A DNA stretch of 29,919 nucleotides from JARRNJ01 sp037385045 (GCA_037385045.1 JARRNJ010000027.1:1-29919); one strand, 5' to 3'; numbered from the stretch's first letter, positions 1 to 8,633 are shown. The notes: generated by a model from the letters alone, not told the origin. Numbers and translations: made by a program.

Positions 1-2
1 CG

Positions 3-599
3 GAGTATTTCCGCGATCAAGGCAAGCATGTGCTGCTGCTGATGGATTCGCTCACCCGCTTCGCCCAGGCCCAGCGCGAGATTGCGCTGGCCATCGGCGA
101 GCCGCCGGCGACCAAGGGTTATCCGCCGTCGGTGTTTGCCAAGATTCCCCAGCTGGTCGAACGCGCCGGCAACGGTGATACCGGCGGCGGGTCGATTACC
201 GCCTTTTACACGGTGCTGGTGGAGGGGGACGATCACAACGACCCCATTGCCGACGCCGCAAGGGCGATTCTCGACGGGCACATCGTCTTGACCCGGCGCT
301 ATGCCGAGGCGGGCCATTACCCGGCCATCGACATCGAGGCTTCCGTCAGCCGCGCTATGACCGAGATTACGCAGGAGACACACCAGCAGGCGGCGCAACG
401 GTTCAAGAAGATCTTCTCCACCTATCAACAGAACCGTGATCTCATCAGCGTCGGCGCCTACCAGCAGGGTGGGGACCCGCGCATCGACGAGGCCATCGCC
501 ATGGAGCCGAGTCTGATGGAGTTTCTCCAGCAGGACATGTATGAGCGCGTGCCGCTGGAGCAGAGCCTGCGGCAGCTGCAGGATTTGATTGAGCCGTGA
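3..599 (+). CDS. fliI: Flagellar export ATPase FliI, C-terminal part (5' end outside window)
   Basis: The reading frame is open from the left edge, and 198 residues of the ATPase C-terminal part are visible. FliI is the F1-beta-like ATPase that, with FliH and FliJ, delivers flagellar export substrates to the FlhA/FlhB gate at the inner membrane. The visible part begins just before the Walker B strand (LLLMDSLTRFAQAQRE) and includes GEPPATKGYPPSVF and the GNGDTGGGSITAFYTVLVEGDD stretch, which is split here only by its length, all highly conserved in FliI. The C-terminal domain ends in LRQLQDLIEP, a usual FliI end. It lies 74 bases upstream of fliJ in the same direction, as in the fliEFGHIJ operon. 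The start codon and the P-loop are outside the window. Confidence 0.97.
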   Translation, partial: EYFRDQGKHVLLLMDSLTRFAQAQREIALAIGEPPATKGYPPSVFAKIPQLVERAGNGDTGGGSITAFYTVLVEGDDHNDPIADAARAILDGHIVLTRRYAEAGHYPAIDIEASVSRAMTEITQETHQQAAQRFKKIFSTYQQNRDLISVGAYQQGGDPRIDEAIAMEPSLMEFLQQDMYERVPLEQSLRQLQDLIEP

Positions 600-673
600 A
601 CGGTCAGGCAGTACCGTTCCCGGCCCGAGGGTAACTTGTAACAACCGACAATCCGAAGGGACCGACCCGTTCC

Positions 674-1111
674 ATGACACGTTCAAAACGCATCCGCCCC
701 GTGGTCGAACTGGCTGAGAATCGGCACCTGGATGCCGCCCGGTTGCTGGGACAGAGCCGCAAGCAGCTGGAGCATCAGGAAATGCGGCTGCACGAGCTGA
801 TCAGTTACCGGGAGGAATATTCGCGGCGCTACAGCGAGTCGTGCGGCGGCGGCATCGGCGCCATGCGGCTGAACGAGTATCGGATTTTCCTCTCCCGGCT
901 GGATCAGGCCATCCGCCAGCAACAGGTGCAGGTGGAACAGGCGCGCCGTGATTGCGACCAGAAGCGCCAGCATTGGCTGGCCAGCCGGACCCGGGCCAAG
1001 GCCCTGGACAAGGTCATGGACCGCTACCAGCGCGAGGAACTGAAGGACGCGGAACGCCGCGAACAGAAAGAGCAGGACGAGCGGGCTCTGCACCGGTGCC
1101 GGCGCAACTGA
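674..1111 (+). CDS. fliJ: Flagellar export protein FliJ
   Basis: A 145-residue protein, the usual FliJ length, directly after fliI. It is almost wholly helical and charged, with heptad-like Leu/Gln/Arg patterning predicting one long antiparallel coiled coil. FliJ is the stalk-like subunit (resembling the gamma subunit of F1) that sits in the FliI ring and couples it to FlhA. ATG at 674 is preceded by GAAGGGA about 12 bases upstream, a weak but adequate ribosome site. Sequence conservation in FliJ is low, so the call rests on length, coiled-coil composition and position between fliI and fliK. Confidence 0.9.
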   Translation: MTRSKRIRPVVELAENRHLDAARLLGQSRKQLEHQEMRLHELISYREEYSRRYSESCGGGIGAMRLNEYRIFLSRLDQAIRQQQVQVEQARRDCDQKRQHWLASRTRAKALDKVMDRYQREELKDAERREQKEQDERALHRCRRN

Positions 1112-1164
1112 GAGCCCGGTTCAGCGGGCTTGGCCGGGGCCCGCCGATGCGGGCAGATTCAGGC

Positions 1165-1180
1165 TGGCACGCCAATTGCT
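1165..1180 (+). promoter_or_regulatory. Sigma-54 promoter of fliK
   Basis: TGGCACG-CCAA-TTGCT matches the -24/-12 consensus of RpoN promoters at every conserved position, with the GG and GC elements exactly ten bases apart. Transcription would start near 1191, giving a leader of about 27 bases to the fliK ATG at 1218. In polarly flagellated gammaproteobacteria such flagellar promoters are activated by FleQ/FlrA-type regulators, but no activator site was identified here. Confidence 0.88.
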
Positions 1181-1217
1181 TATTCCGGGTGAGTGCAACG
1201 GACACCGGAAAGCCAGC

Positions 1218-2462
1218 ATGAACCTACCTCCGACCCTTACCATTGCCACCGACCCGAAAACCGGTGCCAACGCCGGCACGGCCAGCAAGTCCGGTAGCGG
1301 CGGCATCGCGGCGCTTCTCAATGGCTCGGGATCGAGTGCGGTCCAGGACCCCCATTCGGCCCAGGCCAAGCGGCTGTTTTCCCTCCTGCTTTCCGGGCAG
1401 GTGAAGTCGTTGGCGCCCGGATTGCAGGGACAGGCAGGCCTGCAGGCCGGCCAGCTTCAGAATGCGGCTGACGCAGCATCGCCCGGGTCGGCGCTGCAGC
1501 CGGATTCCGCGCAGGGTCAGGACTTGCCCGCCGACGGCAATACCTTGCCGTTGGCCGAGCTGTTTGCCGCCCTTCTGGCAGGACGCGGCTCCGACGCTTC
1601 GGCGGCGCTCGCTGAGGCCGCCGGCCTTCAGGGTTCCGGCAGTACCCATGGTGATCGGGCGGGCGGTGCGGACAAAAAGTCGGCTACCGGGGCGGCGGTC
1701 GCCGCAACCCTGGCAGCGTTTCCATTCCTACCCAACATTCAGGATGCCGGTGTCCAAACGGACGGCGCTGCCGCCCTGGATCAAACCCTGGCGGCCGATA
1801 TGTCCAAAATCGCCGGTCTGGCGACCGACCGGGGCGCAGCGCGGTTGGTTCAGGCCGCCATCGATCAGCTTACCTCGGTCACGGATGCGGGCCACGATCA
1901 TACCGGCGCGCAGCACGCCAAGGGTGCGCAGGACGCGGCGTCGGCGGTCAACCCGGGGCTGCACCATGTGGCCCCGAAATCCGATGCCGGATCCCAGGTG
2001 CGGGCATCGGCGCCGGTGGTCCTGCAGATGGACCAGCCGATGCACAAAGCCGACTGGAGCCAGGAGCTGGGTAACCGGATCCTGTGGATGACCCGGGAAA
2101 ACGTCCAGGCGGCGCAGCTGCGCATCAATCCGCCGCACCTGGGTCCGGTGGAAGTGCGGGTGTCGGTGCACCACGACGCCGCCACCGTGTCGTTCGTCGC
2201 GCACCATGTGCACGCCCGCGACGCCATCGAAGCGGCGATTCCACGCCTGCGGGAAATGATGGGCGAAAACGGCTTCAGCCAGACCAGTGTCAGCGTTTCC
2301 GGCCAGGCGGCGTCCGGCCACCAGCAGAACCCGGGAACGTCCAACGGCGGTACCGCGGCCGAAAACCGCGGCTCGGACTTCCCCGATGGCGACGAAGTGG
2401 AGGCCATCAAGGCCACCGCGCTCCAGGCGCCGTCCCTGGGCATGGTCGACTATTTCGCCTGA
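1218..2462 (+). CDS. fliK: Flagellar hook-length control protein FliK
   Basis: FliK is a secreted molecular ruler that also triggers the FlhB switch from rod/hook to filament export. The 414-residue product has a long low-complexity N-terminal half rich in Ala, Gly, Ser and Gln, then the conserved C-terminal Flg_hook domain at about residues 275-375. That domain contains WSQELGNRILWM, AQLRINPPHLGPVEVRV and REMMGENGF, all hallmarks of the family. The ATG at 1218 is chosen because an upstream in-frame TTG at 1176 lies inside the sigma-54 promoter and could not be transcribed. The gene seems to form its own unit, separated from fliL by over 500 bases. A second FliK-like gene lies at 23583-24989. 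Confidence 0.94.
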   Translation: MNLPPTLTIATDPKTGANAGTASKSGSGGIAALLNGSGSSAVQDPHSAQAKRLFSLLLSGQVKSLAPGLQGQAGLQAGQLQNAADAASPGSALQPDSAQGQDLPADGNTLPLAELFAALLAGRGSDASAALAEAAGLQGSGSTHGDRAGGADKKSATGAAVAATLAAFPFLPNIQDAGVQTDGAAALDQTLAADMSKIAGLATDRGAARLVQAAIDQLTSVTDAGHDHTGAQHAKGAQDAASAVNPGLHHVAPKSDAGSQVRASAPVVLQMDQPMHKADWSQELGNRILWMTRENVQAAQLRINPPHLGPVEVRVSVHHDAATVSFVAHHVHARDAIEAAIPRLREMMGENGFSQTSVSVSGQAASGHQQNPGTSNGGTAAENRGSDFPDGDEVEAIKATALQAPSLGMVDYFA

Positions 2463-2547
2463 GCCGCTTGATCATGCCGCCCCTGCCACCCGGGCATCCT
2501 TAACGGTTCCGCCACGCCCGACCGGTTCGACGCCGGTCGCGGGTTCC

Positions 2548-2602
2548 GAGTAGCGGGTGGCGAGGGCGCCAATGTCGGCCTCGCTACTGGCGACTCGCTA
2601 CT
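2548..2602. repeat. Inverted and direct short repeats (CTCGCTACT motif)
   Basis: GAGTAGCG at 2548 is followed by two direct copies of CTCGCTACT (2580-2588 and 2594-2602), whose complements pair with the left arm. This allows alternative hairpins downstream of fliK. No T tract follows, so intrinsic termination is not supported; it may be a degenerate dispersed repeat. Confidence 0.45.
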
Positions 2603-2642
2603 GCCGGATTAGCTTCGCGACCTGCGCTCACGGTTATCGTAG

Positions 2643-2667
2643 GGTGGATAAGCGCAACGCATCCACC
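2643..2667 (+). repeat. 25-nt palindromic repeat, copy 1 (REP-like)
   Basis: Outer arms GGTGGAT and ATCCACC are perfect complements around an 11-base centre AAGCGCAACGC. The flank TTATCGTA precedes it. Copies 2 and 3 lie at 28719-28743 and 28776-28800, more than 26 kb away. Copy 1 differs from the reverse complement of copy 2 at a single base. The arrangement resembles intergenic REP-type elements. Confidence 0.85.
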
Positions 2668-2919
2668 GCGCAAGGGTCGTACCGACGCTGCCGGGCACCT
2701 TCGGTCCTGGCCCAATGCGCACTGCCCGAAACGGCAAAACGCCGGGTGCCGGGTGGGCCTTGCGAGCCGCACAGCCGGCGGTTCCGGGCGGCAAGTCGTC
2801 AGGCAAAACTGCCAAGTTTCCGGCACCCCCCTTACCCGTGATCGAGTCAATCTACCGGCACGCGTCAAAGTGTCCCCGTAAGTAATTGAAACGAAACAAC
2901 CTGGTTGCGCTCTGACCAC

Positions 2920-2935
2920 TGGCATGTGTCTTGCT
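2920..2935 (+). promoter_or_regulatory. Sigma-54 promoter of the fliLMNOPQR-flhB operon
   Basis: TGGCATG-TGTC-TTGCT fits the -24/-12 consensus with correct GG to GC spacing. The predicted start of transcription is near 2946, about 40 bases before the fliL ATG at 2986. The genes from fliL to flhB follow without large gaps and probably share this promoter. Confidence 0.85.
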
Positions 2936-2985
2936 TCGTCCGTGGCGAAGTAGCCGAACCGACTGAACGACGAAGGGTTGAATTG

Positions 2986-3573
2986 ATGGCACAAAGAGAC
3001 GACGACCTGGATCTGGACGTGGAAGCGTCTGAAAAGAAGCCGGGAGCCGGACATTGGAAGAAGATCGCCTTGTTTTCATTGGTGGGTGTGTTGCTGGTCG
3101 GACTCAGCGTCACCACCACGCTGCTGTTGATGCGCGGGAGTGACGGTGGCACCGCCGACAGCGCCGCGGCCAGCACCGCGCAACCGAACAAAGCGCCGGC
3201 AAAGGCCGGAGCCAAGGCCGATACGACGAACGTTTCACCCGAGGCGGCCGGGCATACGCCCCATTACCTGGAATTGAATCCGCCGTTCGTGGTCAACCTG
3301 GACGATAACAGCGGCGTGCGGTTCCTGCAGGTTTCCGTTGCGGTGATGTCCTACAACAAGGACAACCTGGAGAAGGTGAAGGCAAACATGCCGGTGGTGC
3401 GCAGTGACCTGATGCTTCTGTTCAGCAGCCAGAAGTTCGCCGACATCAAAACCCGCGAGGGCAAGCTCAAGCTGCAGGCCGAGGCGCTCAAAGTGGTGCA
3501 GAAGGCGCTCAAGAAGGTCACCGGCAAGACGCTCGTTGACGCGGTCTACCTGCCGGGCATCGTGGGGCAGTAA
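2986..3573 (+). CDS. fliL: Flagellar basal-body protein FliL
   Basis: FliL is a single-span inner-membrane protein that encircles the stator units and supports torque under load. The 195-residue product has an acidic cytoplasmic N-terminus (about residues 1-22), one membrane segment (about 27-49), an Ala/Lys-rich linker and a periplasmic FliL domain containing LELNPPFVVNL and a KVTGKTLVDAVYL-type end. ATG 2986 is supported by GAAGGG about 9 bases upstream and by the known N-terminal layout. In-frame codons further upstream fall within the sigma-54 promoter region. It is the first gene of the fliL-flhB operon. Confidence 0.95.
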   Translation: MAQRDDDLDLDVEASEKKPGAGHWKKIALFSLVGVLLVGLSVTTTLLLMRGSDGGTADSAAASTAQPNKAPAKAGAKADTTNVSPEAAGHTPHYLELNPPFVVNLDDNSGVRFLQVSVAVMSYNKDNLEKVKANMPVVRSDLMLLFSSQKFADIKTREGKLKLQAEALKVVQKALKKVTGKTLVDAVYLPGIVGQ

Positions 3574-3578
3574 CGGTC

Positions 3579-4574
3579 ATGGCGGCCAACGACCTTCTTT
3601 CCCAGGACGAAATCGACGCGCTGTTGCACGGGGTCGGCAACGGCGACGTCGACACCGAAACCGATACGCCGGTACCGGACGGCGAAGCTCACACGTACGA
3701 CTTCACCAGCCAGGACCGTATCGTCCGCGGGCGTTTGCCGACCCTGGAGATGATCAACGAGCGCTTCGCCCGCCACTTTCGCATCAGCCTCTTCAGCATG
3801 CTGCGGCGTTCCGCGGAGATTTCGGTGGGCGGCGTGCAGATGCTCAAGTTCGCCGAGTACGTGCACACCCTGTATGTGCCTACGAGTCTGAGCCTGGTGC
3901 GCATTCATCCGTTGCGCGGCACGGCGCTGTTCGTGATCGAGCCGCGGCTGGTGTTTACCGTGGTCGATAACTTTTTCGGCGGTGACGGGCGCTTCCACGC
4001 CAAGATCGAGGGGCGGGAGTTCACACCGACGGAGCTGCGCGTGATCCAGATGATGCTGACCCAGGCGTTCAACGACCTGCGCGAAGCGTGGTCACCGGTG
4101 ATGCCGGTCGAGTTCGAATACATGAGCTCGGAGGTCAACCCCCAGTTTGCCAACATCGTCAGTCCGACCGAGGTCATCGTCGTCAGTTCGTTTCATATAG
4201 AACTCGACGGCGGGGGCGGTGATCTTCACGTGACCATGCCCTATTCGATGGTCGAGCCTATCCGGGAGCAGCTCGACACCGGCCTTCAAAGCGATCGGTC
4301 CGAACGCGACGACCGCTGGATCCTGTCGCTGCAGGAGGAGATGAAGGGTGCGGAAGTGGAACTGAGCAGCACGCTGCTCGAGACCACGTTGCCGCTGCGC
4401 GATGTGCTCAAGCTGGAACCCGGCGATGTGATTCGGGTGGAGCTGCCGGAAAAGGTGACTGTGCGCGCCGAGGACATCCCCGTGTTCCACGGACGCGTCG
4501 GGGTTTCGCGGGGGATGGCGGCCGTAAAGATCGCCGAAAAGATTCAACACACACTGCCGACGGTTAAGCGGTAA
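3579..4574 (+). CDS. fliM: Flagellar motor switch protein FliM
   Basis: FliM is the middle layer of the C-ring, where CheY-P binds to switch rotation. The 331-residue product starts with the canonical CheY-binding peptide LLSQDEIDALLHG (residues 6-18), followed by the CheC-like middle domain (RLPTLEMINERFARHFR, FVIEPRLVFTVVDNFFGG) and the C-terminal SpoA domain (LKLEPGDVIRVELPE). Length and order are normal. The start lies 5 bases after the fliL stop codon, which suggests coupled translation. Similar peptides occur inside the CheA of this window (see findings). Confidence 0.98.
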   Translation: MAANDLLSQDEIDALLHGVGNGDVDTETDTPVPDGEAHTYDFTSQDRIVRGRLPTLEMINERFARHFRISLFSMLRRSAEISVGGVQMLKFAEYVHTLYVPTSLSLVRIHPLRGTALFVIEPRLVFTVVDNFFGGDGRFHAKIEGREFTPTELRVIQMMLTQAFNDLREAWSPVMPVEFEYMSSEVNPQFANIVSPTEVIVVSSFHIELDGGGGDLHVTMPYSMVEPIREQLDTGLQSDRSERDDRWILSLQEEMKGAEVELSSTLLETTLPLRDVLKLEPGDVIRVELPEKVTVRAEDIPVFHGRVGVSRGMAAVKIAEKIQHTLPTVKR

Positions 4575-4595
4575 CCGCGTGGCGAGGAGACGCGC

Positions 4596-5069
4596 ATGAA
4601 CGACACGACTGACACGGAACAGGCTGGGGAGTCCACCGACGACTGGGCCGCAGCGATGGCCGAGCAGGCGGAGGGCGAACAGCAGGCCGGCGCACAGGGG
4701 GCGGATAACCCAGCGGCGCCGGCGTCGCCACAACTGGCCGAGAGCGAGGCATATCAGACTGCGCAGTTTGATGACCTGCAGCCCGATGCGCACAGCGGAT
4801 CCGCCGAGGACGTCAACCTCGACGTGATTCTCGATATTCCGGTGAACCTTTCGATGGAAATCGGGCGCACGCGGGTTCCGATACGCAACCTGTTGCAGCT
4901 GAACCAGGGCTCGGTGGTTGAGCTCGACCGCCTGGCTGGCGAGCCCATGGACGTGCTCGTCAACGGAACGCTGATCGCCCACGGCGAAGTGGTGGTGGTC
5001 AACGAGAAGTTCGGCATCCGTCTGACCGACGTCGTCAGTCCGGCGGAGCGGGTGAAGAAGCTCAAGTAA
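4596..5069 (+). CDS. fliN: Flagellar motor switch protein FliN
   Basis: FliN forms the base of the C-ring and docks the FliH-FliI export complex. The 157-residue product has an N-terminal acidic, Gln/Ala-rich extension (about residues 1-65) containing DDWAAAMAEQ, then the SpoA domain (about 70-155) with LDVILDIPVNLSMEIGRT, LLQLNQGSVVELDRLAG and EKFGIRLTDVVSPAERVKKL. This last stretch is the strongest family signature. GAGGAGA lies just upstream of ATG 4596. It sits 21 bases after fliM in the operon. Confidence 0.97.
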   Translation: MNDTTDTEQAGESTDDWAAAMAEQAEGEQQAGAQGADNPAAPASPQLAESEAYQTAQFDDLQPDAHSGSAEDVNLDVILDIPVNLSMEIGRTRVPIRNLLQLNQGSVVELDRLAGEPMDVLVNGTLIAHGEVVVVNEKFGIRLTDVVSPAERVKKLK

Positions 5070-5135
5070 CCATTTACGGGCGGCTCGCTTTCACGGCGTG
5101 CTCGCCAGTTGACAACCGACAGGACATCCCCACCG

Positions 5136-5624
5136 ATGGATACGCGTAGCAAGACCCGGACTCGGCTTAGGCGCCACAGTGCTTCTGCACTGGTCGCTGC
5201 CGCAACGGTGCTGTTGCCGTATGCGCCGGCGTGGGCAGGTCCGCAGTCCAGCGACAAGACCATCGCGCCGGCGGTTCCTGCGGCCGATCCGCTGAGCACA
5301 GGCAGCATGGTGCAGATGTTTGTTGGCCTGGCCGTGGTGCTCGCGCTGGTGTTTCTGCTCGCCTGGGCGATGCGCCGCTTCGGCCGCTTGAGCGTCGTGG
5401 GCAACCGGTCACTGCGTGTGGTGGGCGCACTTTCCATGGGCACCCGGGAGCGGGTGGTGTTGATCCAGGCCGGTGAAACGCAGCTGTTGGTGGGTGTGGC
5501 GCCGGGAAGGGTCCAGACGCTGCACGTGCTTGATAAACCCATCGAGCCCGCAGCCGGCAGCGACGAGGGCGGCGGCTTCGCCCAGCGGCTGCGACAGGCC
5601 ATGGCACGCGGGGGCGGGTCATGA
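5136..5624 (+). CDS. fliO: Flagellar biosynthetic protein FliO
   Basis: FliO is a small membrane protein that helps assemble the FliP ring of the export gate. The 162-residue product from ATG 5136 has a basic N-terminus and a signal-like hydrophobic stretch ending AWA-G (about residue 35), a second hydrophobic segment (about 57-80) and a cytoplasmic domain with RSLRVVGALSMGTRERVVLIQ, which is the FliO signature. An in-frame TTG at 5109 would add nine residues ahead of the signal and is less likely. The stop codon overlaps the fliP ATG by 4 bases. Confidence 0.92.
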   Translation: MDTRSKTRTRLRRHSASALVAAATVLLPYAPAWAGPQSSDKTIAPAVPAADPLSTGSMVQMFVGLAVVLALVFLLAWAMRRFGRLSVVGNRSLRVVGALSMGTRERVVLIQAGETQLLVGVAPGRVQTLHVLDKPIEPAAGSDEGGGFAQRLRQAMARGGGS

Positions 5625-6370
5625 AAGCTGCGCGCTGGATACTGTTGCTGGTGATGGCGCTGCTGCCCATCGGGGTCGCGGTCGCGCAGCCGGGAATCAC
5701 CATAGTCAATTCGACGCCGACCGCCGGCGGTGGTCAGTCCTATTCGGTGACTATTCAGATTCTGCTGTTGATGACAGCACTGACGCTGCTGCCGTCAGCG
5801 GTAATGATGATGACTTCCTTCACCCGTATCGTCATCGTCCTGTCGATTCTGCGCCAGGCGCTGGGAACCCCGCAAACGCCGTCGAGCCAGATCATTATCG
5901 GGCTGGGGTTGTTCCTGACCGTGTTCGTGATGATGCCGGTGTTCAGCCGGGTGAACACCGACGCGCTGCAGCCCTATCTCAAGGACCAGATTTCCGGCCA
6001 GGTGGCAGTGCAACGGGCGCAGGTGCCGTTTCGCAAATTCATGCTGGCCCAAACCCGGGAAAGCGACCTGGCTCTGTTCGCCGGATTGGCCAAGAAGGAC
6101 CACATCGAGTCGCCCGACGACGTACCGTTCTCGGTGCTGGTGCCCGCGTTCGTCACCAGCGAGCTGAAGACCGCATTCCAGATCGGATTCCTCATCTTCA
6201 TCCCGTTTGTGGTCATCGACCTGGTGGTGGCCAGCCTGCTGATGTCCATGGGTATGATGATGTTGTCGCCGATGATGATCTCGCTGCCGTTCAAACTGAT
6301 GCTGTTCGTGCTGGTGGACGGCTGGACCATGGTGCTCAGCACGCTTACCGCAAGTTTCCATATTACATGA
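5621..6370 (+). CDS. fliP: Flagellar export gate protein FliP
   Basis: FliP forms the core pentamer of the export gate with FliQ and FliR. The 249-residue product starts with a cleavable signal peptide (MKAARWILLLVMALLPIGVA, then a VAQ-type site). It shows the family signatures SFTRIVIVLSILRQALGTPQ and the C-terminal membrane block GMMMLSPMMISLPFKLMLF. Length is normal. ATG overlaps the fliO stop as ATGA, implying translational coupling. Confidence 0.97.
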   Translation: MKAARWILLLVMALLPIGVAVAQPGITIVNSTPTAGGGQSYSVTIQILLLMTALTLLPSAVMMMTSFTRIVIVLSILRQALGTPQTPSSQIIIGLGLFLTVFVMMPVFSRVNTDALQPYLKDQISGQVAVQRAQVPFRKFMLAQTRESDLALFAGLAKKDHIESPDDVPFSVLVPAFVTSELKTAFQIGFLIFIPFVVIDLVVASLLMSMGMMMLSPMMISLPFKLMLFVLVDGWTMVLSTLTASFHIT

Positions 6371-6409
6371 CGGGCGTTTCGCGACCGTCGGACCGAGCAG
6401 GATAGCGAC

Positions 6410-6679
6410 ATGACTCCGGATACCATTATCACGCTGGGTGAGGAGGCGCTGAAGATTACCACCTTGCTTTCGGCGCCAATGCTGCTCTCGGTGCTCGCCG
6501 TGGGCCTGCTAGTCGGTGTGTTTCAGGCCGTGACATCCATCAACGAGATGACGCTGAGCTTCATCCCCAAGCTGATCGTCCTGGCGGTAGTGCTCATGCT
6601 GACCGGTTCGTGGATGCTGCAGCTCATGATGAGCTTCATGCGCCACATCTTCAACATGATTCCTCAGCTCATCGGCTAG
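6410..6679 (+). CDS. fliQ: Flagellar export gate protein FliQ
   Basis: An 89-residue two-span membrane protein of standard FliQ length. Four FliQ subunits wrap the FliP-FliR helix of the export gate. Visible signatures are VLAVGLLVGVFQAVTSINE and TLSFIPKLI, and both hydrophobic helices are clear (about residues 17-42 and 50-75). It lies between fliP and fliR with a 39-base gap to fliP and 13 bases to fliR. Confidence 0.97.
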   Translation: MTPDTIITLGEEALKITTLLSAPMLLSVLAVGLLVGVFQAVTSINEMTLSFIPKLIVLAVVLMLTGSWMLQLMMSFMRHIFNMIPQLIG

Positions 6680-6692
6680 GGGTTCCCGGCCG

Positions 6693-7475
6693 ATGACCAT
6701 CACCACCGGACAGATCACCGCGTTCATCGGTACCTACTACTGGCCGTTCATGCGCATCGGCGCGATGCTGATGGTGGCGCCGGTGTTCGGTTCGCAGCAG
6801 ATCGTTCCGGTGCGCGTGCGCCTGGCCCTGGCGATCGCCTTGACCTGGGCCGTAGCGCCAACCCTCGCAGCGGCGCCGGCGGTGCAGCCCATGAGCGCAA
6901 TGGGGTTGTTGGTCACCGCGCAGCAGCTGTTGCTGGGCATCGCCATGGGGTTCATCCTGCAGCTGGCTTTCAGCGCCCTGGTGGTGGCGGGACAGAGCAT
7001 CGCCATGACCATGGGACTGGGATTCGCCACTTTCATCGACCCGACCAACGGCGTCAGCGTGCCGGTGATGAGCAAGTTCTACACCATCGTCGGCACGCTG
7101 CTGTTTCTCTCCATCAACGGGCACTTGGTCGCCATCCAGGTACTGGCCGCCAGTTTTCAGACCATACCCGTGGCGCCCGTGGGGCTGTCGGCGGCGGGCA
7201 TGATCCAACTGGTCGCCTGGGGCGGGCAGATGTTCGTCGGGGCGGCGCTGATCGCGCTGCCGGCCCTGGTAACCATCACCCTGATCAATGTGTCGTTCGG
7301 CGTCGTAACCCGCGCGGCGCCGCAGTTCAACATTTTCGCCGTCGGGTTGCCGACCACCATTGCCAGCGGGTTCCTGATCATGTGGTTTACGCTGCCCAAT
7401 CTGCTGCCGCGCTTCACCCATGTGCTGATGGGCGCGTTCGGCATCATGCAGCACTTGGCGCCGGCCGGAGGCTGA
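6693..7475 (+). CDS. fliR: Flagellar export gate protein FliR
   Basis: FliR is the single subunit completing the FliP5-FliQ4-FliR1 gate. The 260-residue product is highly hydrophobic with about six spans and contains the FliR motifs RIGAMLMVAPVFGSQQIVPV, MGLGFATFIDPTNG and FNIFAVGLPTTI. Length is normal. flhB begins one base after its stop codon region (stop 7473-7475, ATG 7477), so the two are probably translated together. Confidence 0.97.
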   Translation: MTITTGQITAFIGTYYWPFMRIGAMLMVAPVFGSQQIVPVRVRLALAIALTWAVAPTLAAAPAVQPMSAMGLLVTAQQLLLGIAMGFILQLAFSALVVAGQSIAMTMGLGFATFIDPTNGVSVPVMSKFYTIVGTLLFLSINGHLVAIQVLAASFQTIPVAPVGLSAAGMIQLVAWGGQMFVGAALIALPALVTITLINVSFGVVTRAAPQFNIFAVGLPTTIASGFLIMWFTLPNLLPRFTHVLMGAFGIMQHLAPAGG

Positions 7476-7476
7476 G

Positions 7477-8613
7477 ATGGCCGAAAACCAGGACGGGCAG
7501 GAGAAAACCGAACAACCTACCGGGCGACGCCTGCAGCAGGCCCGCGAGAAGGGTCAGGTCCCGCGCTCCAAGGAATTGGACACCACCGTGGTGCTGTTGG
7601 TGTCCGCCGGGAGCCTGTTGCTGCTGGGCGGACGCCTGGGCCGGAACCTGGTCGACCTGATGCAGAGCTGCCTGCTTCTGAACCGCCATGCAGCGTTCGA
7701 CTCCGGCGTGGTCACCAAGATGTTGGGCGAGAAGCTGCTGGCGGCCCTGGGCGCGGTGGCGCCGTTCCTGCTGATTGCGCTGGTGGCGGTGCTTATGACC
7801 CCCGCATTGATGGGGGGCTGGAGTTTCTCCGCCGAGAAGTTGGCACTGGACCTGAACAAGCTCAATCCGGTTCAGGGCGTCAAGAAGATTGTCTCGGCGC
7901 AAGGACTGGTGGAGCTGCTCAAGTCCCTGGCCAAGGTGACTCTCATCGGCGGTGTGGCGGCGCTGCTGATCTGGCATCTTTCCGACGACCTGATGGGGTT
8001 GGGCAACCTCGACATCCGCTCGGCCATCGCGCGCTCGTTCCATATCGTCGGCTGGACGCTGTTCGGTCTGAGCTCGGTGATGATTCTGATTGCGGCGGTG
8101 GACGTACCGTTCCAGCTCTGGAACCACAAGCGCGAACTGCGCATGACCAAGCAGGAAGTCAAGGATGATTCCAAGGAGACCGAGGGCAACCCGGAAACCA
8201 AGGGCCGGGTTCGCCGCGTCCAGCAGGAGATGGCCATGCGGCGCATGATGGAGGAAGTGCCGAAGGCTGACGTCATTGTCACCAACCCGACCCACTTCGC
8301 CGTGGCGTTGAAGTACGACGACAAGGCCATGGGGGCGCCGCGGGTGGTGGCCAAAGGCGCCGACATGGTCGCGATGCGGATCCGTACCCTGGCGCGGCAG
8401 AACCGGGTGCCGGTGTTCGAGGCGCCGCCACTGGCCCGGGCATTGTACTTCAGCACCGAGCTCAACCGGGAGATTCCCGCCGGGCTCTACCTGGCCGTGG
8501 CCCAGGTGCTGGCCTACGTGTATCAGTTGCGCCGTTCCATCTATGGCGACGCCGAGGCGCCGCCGCCACCGTCCGATCTGGACGTCCCTGACGAGTTCCT
8601 CCGCGGGTTCTGA
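7477..8613 (+). CDS. flhB: Flagellar export switch protein FlhB
   Basis: FlhB gates export specificity; self-cleavage within NPTH lets FliK switch export from hook to filament subunits. The 378-residue product has the DGQEKTEQPTGRRLQQAREK start, four membrane spans (about residues 30-210), the linker KQEVKDDSKETEGNPETKGR and the cleavage motif N270-P271-T272-H273, followed by the C-terminal FlhB_CC domain. All key residues are present. It closes the fliL operon. A separate gene encoding only the C-terminal domain lies at 23243-23578. Confidence 0.98.
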   Translation: MAENQDGQEKTEQPTGRRLQQAREKGQVPRSKELDTTVVLLVSAGSLLLLGGRLGRNLVDLMQSCLLLNRHAAFDSGVVTKMLGEKLLAALGAVAPFLLIALVAVLMTPALMGGWSFSAEKLALDLNKLNPVQGVKKIVSAQGLVELLKSLAKVTLIGGVAALLIWHLSDDLMGLGNLDIRSAIARSFHIVGWTLFGLSSVMILIAAVDVPFQLWNHKRELRMTKQEVKDDSKETEGNPETKGRVRRVQQEMAMRRMMEEVPKADVIVTNPTHFAVALKYDDKAMGAPRVVAKGADMVAMRIRTLARQNRVPVFEAPPLARALYFSTELNREIPAGLYLAVAQVLAYVYQLRRSIYGDAEAPPPPSDLDVPDEFLRGF

Positions 8614-8633
8614 CCGCCGTGCACCCGGCGCCT

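Larger units (their letters stand above)
2463..2919. other. Non-coding interval between fliK and fliL
   Basis: No convincing gene is seen. It holds a perfect 7-bp hairpin at 2519-2539 (CGACCGG / CCGGTCG, no T tract), a small inverted/direct repeat cluster at 2548-2602 and one copy of the 25-nt palindromic repeat at 2643-2667. The sigma-54 promoter of the fliL operon begins at its right end. Short open frames here have no recognisable family or ribosome site. Confidence 0.7.

Noticed and set aside
1176..1217. TTG-initiated N-terminal extension of FliK
   Set aside because: The codon lies within the sigma-54 -12 box, upstream of the predicted transcript start; ATG 1218 fits better.
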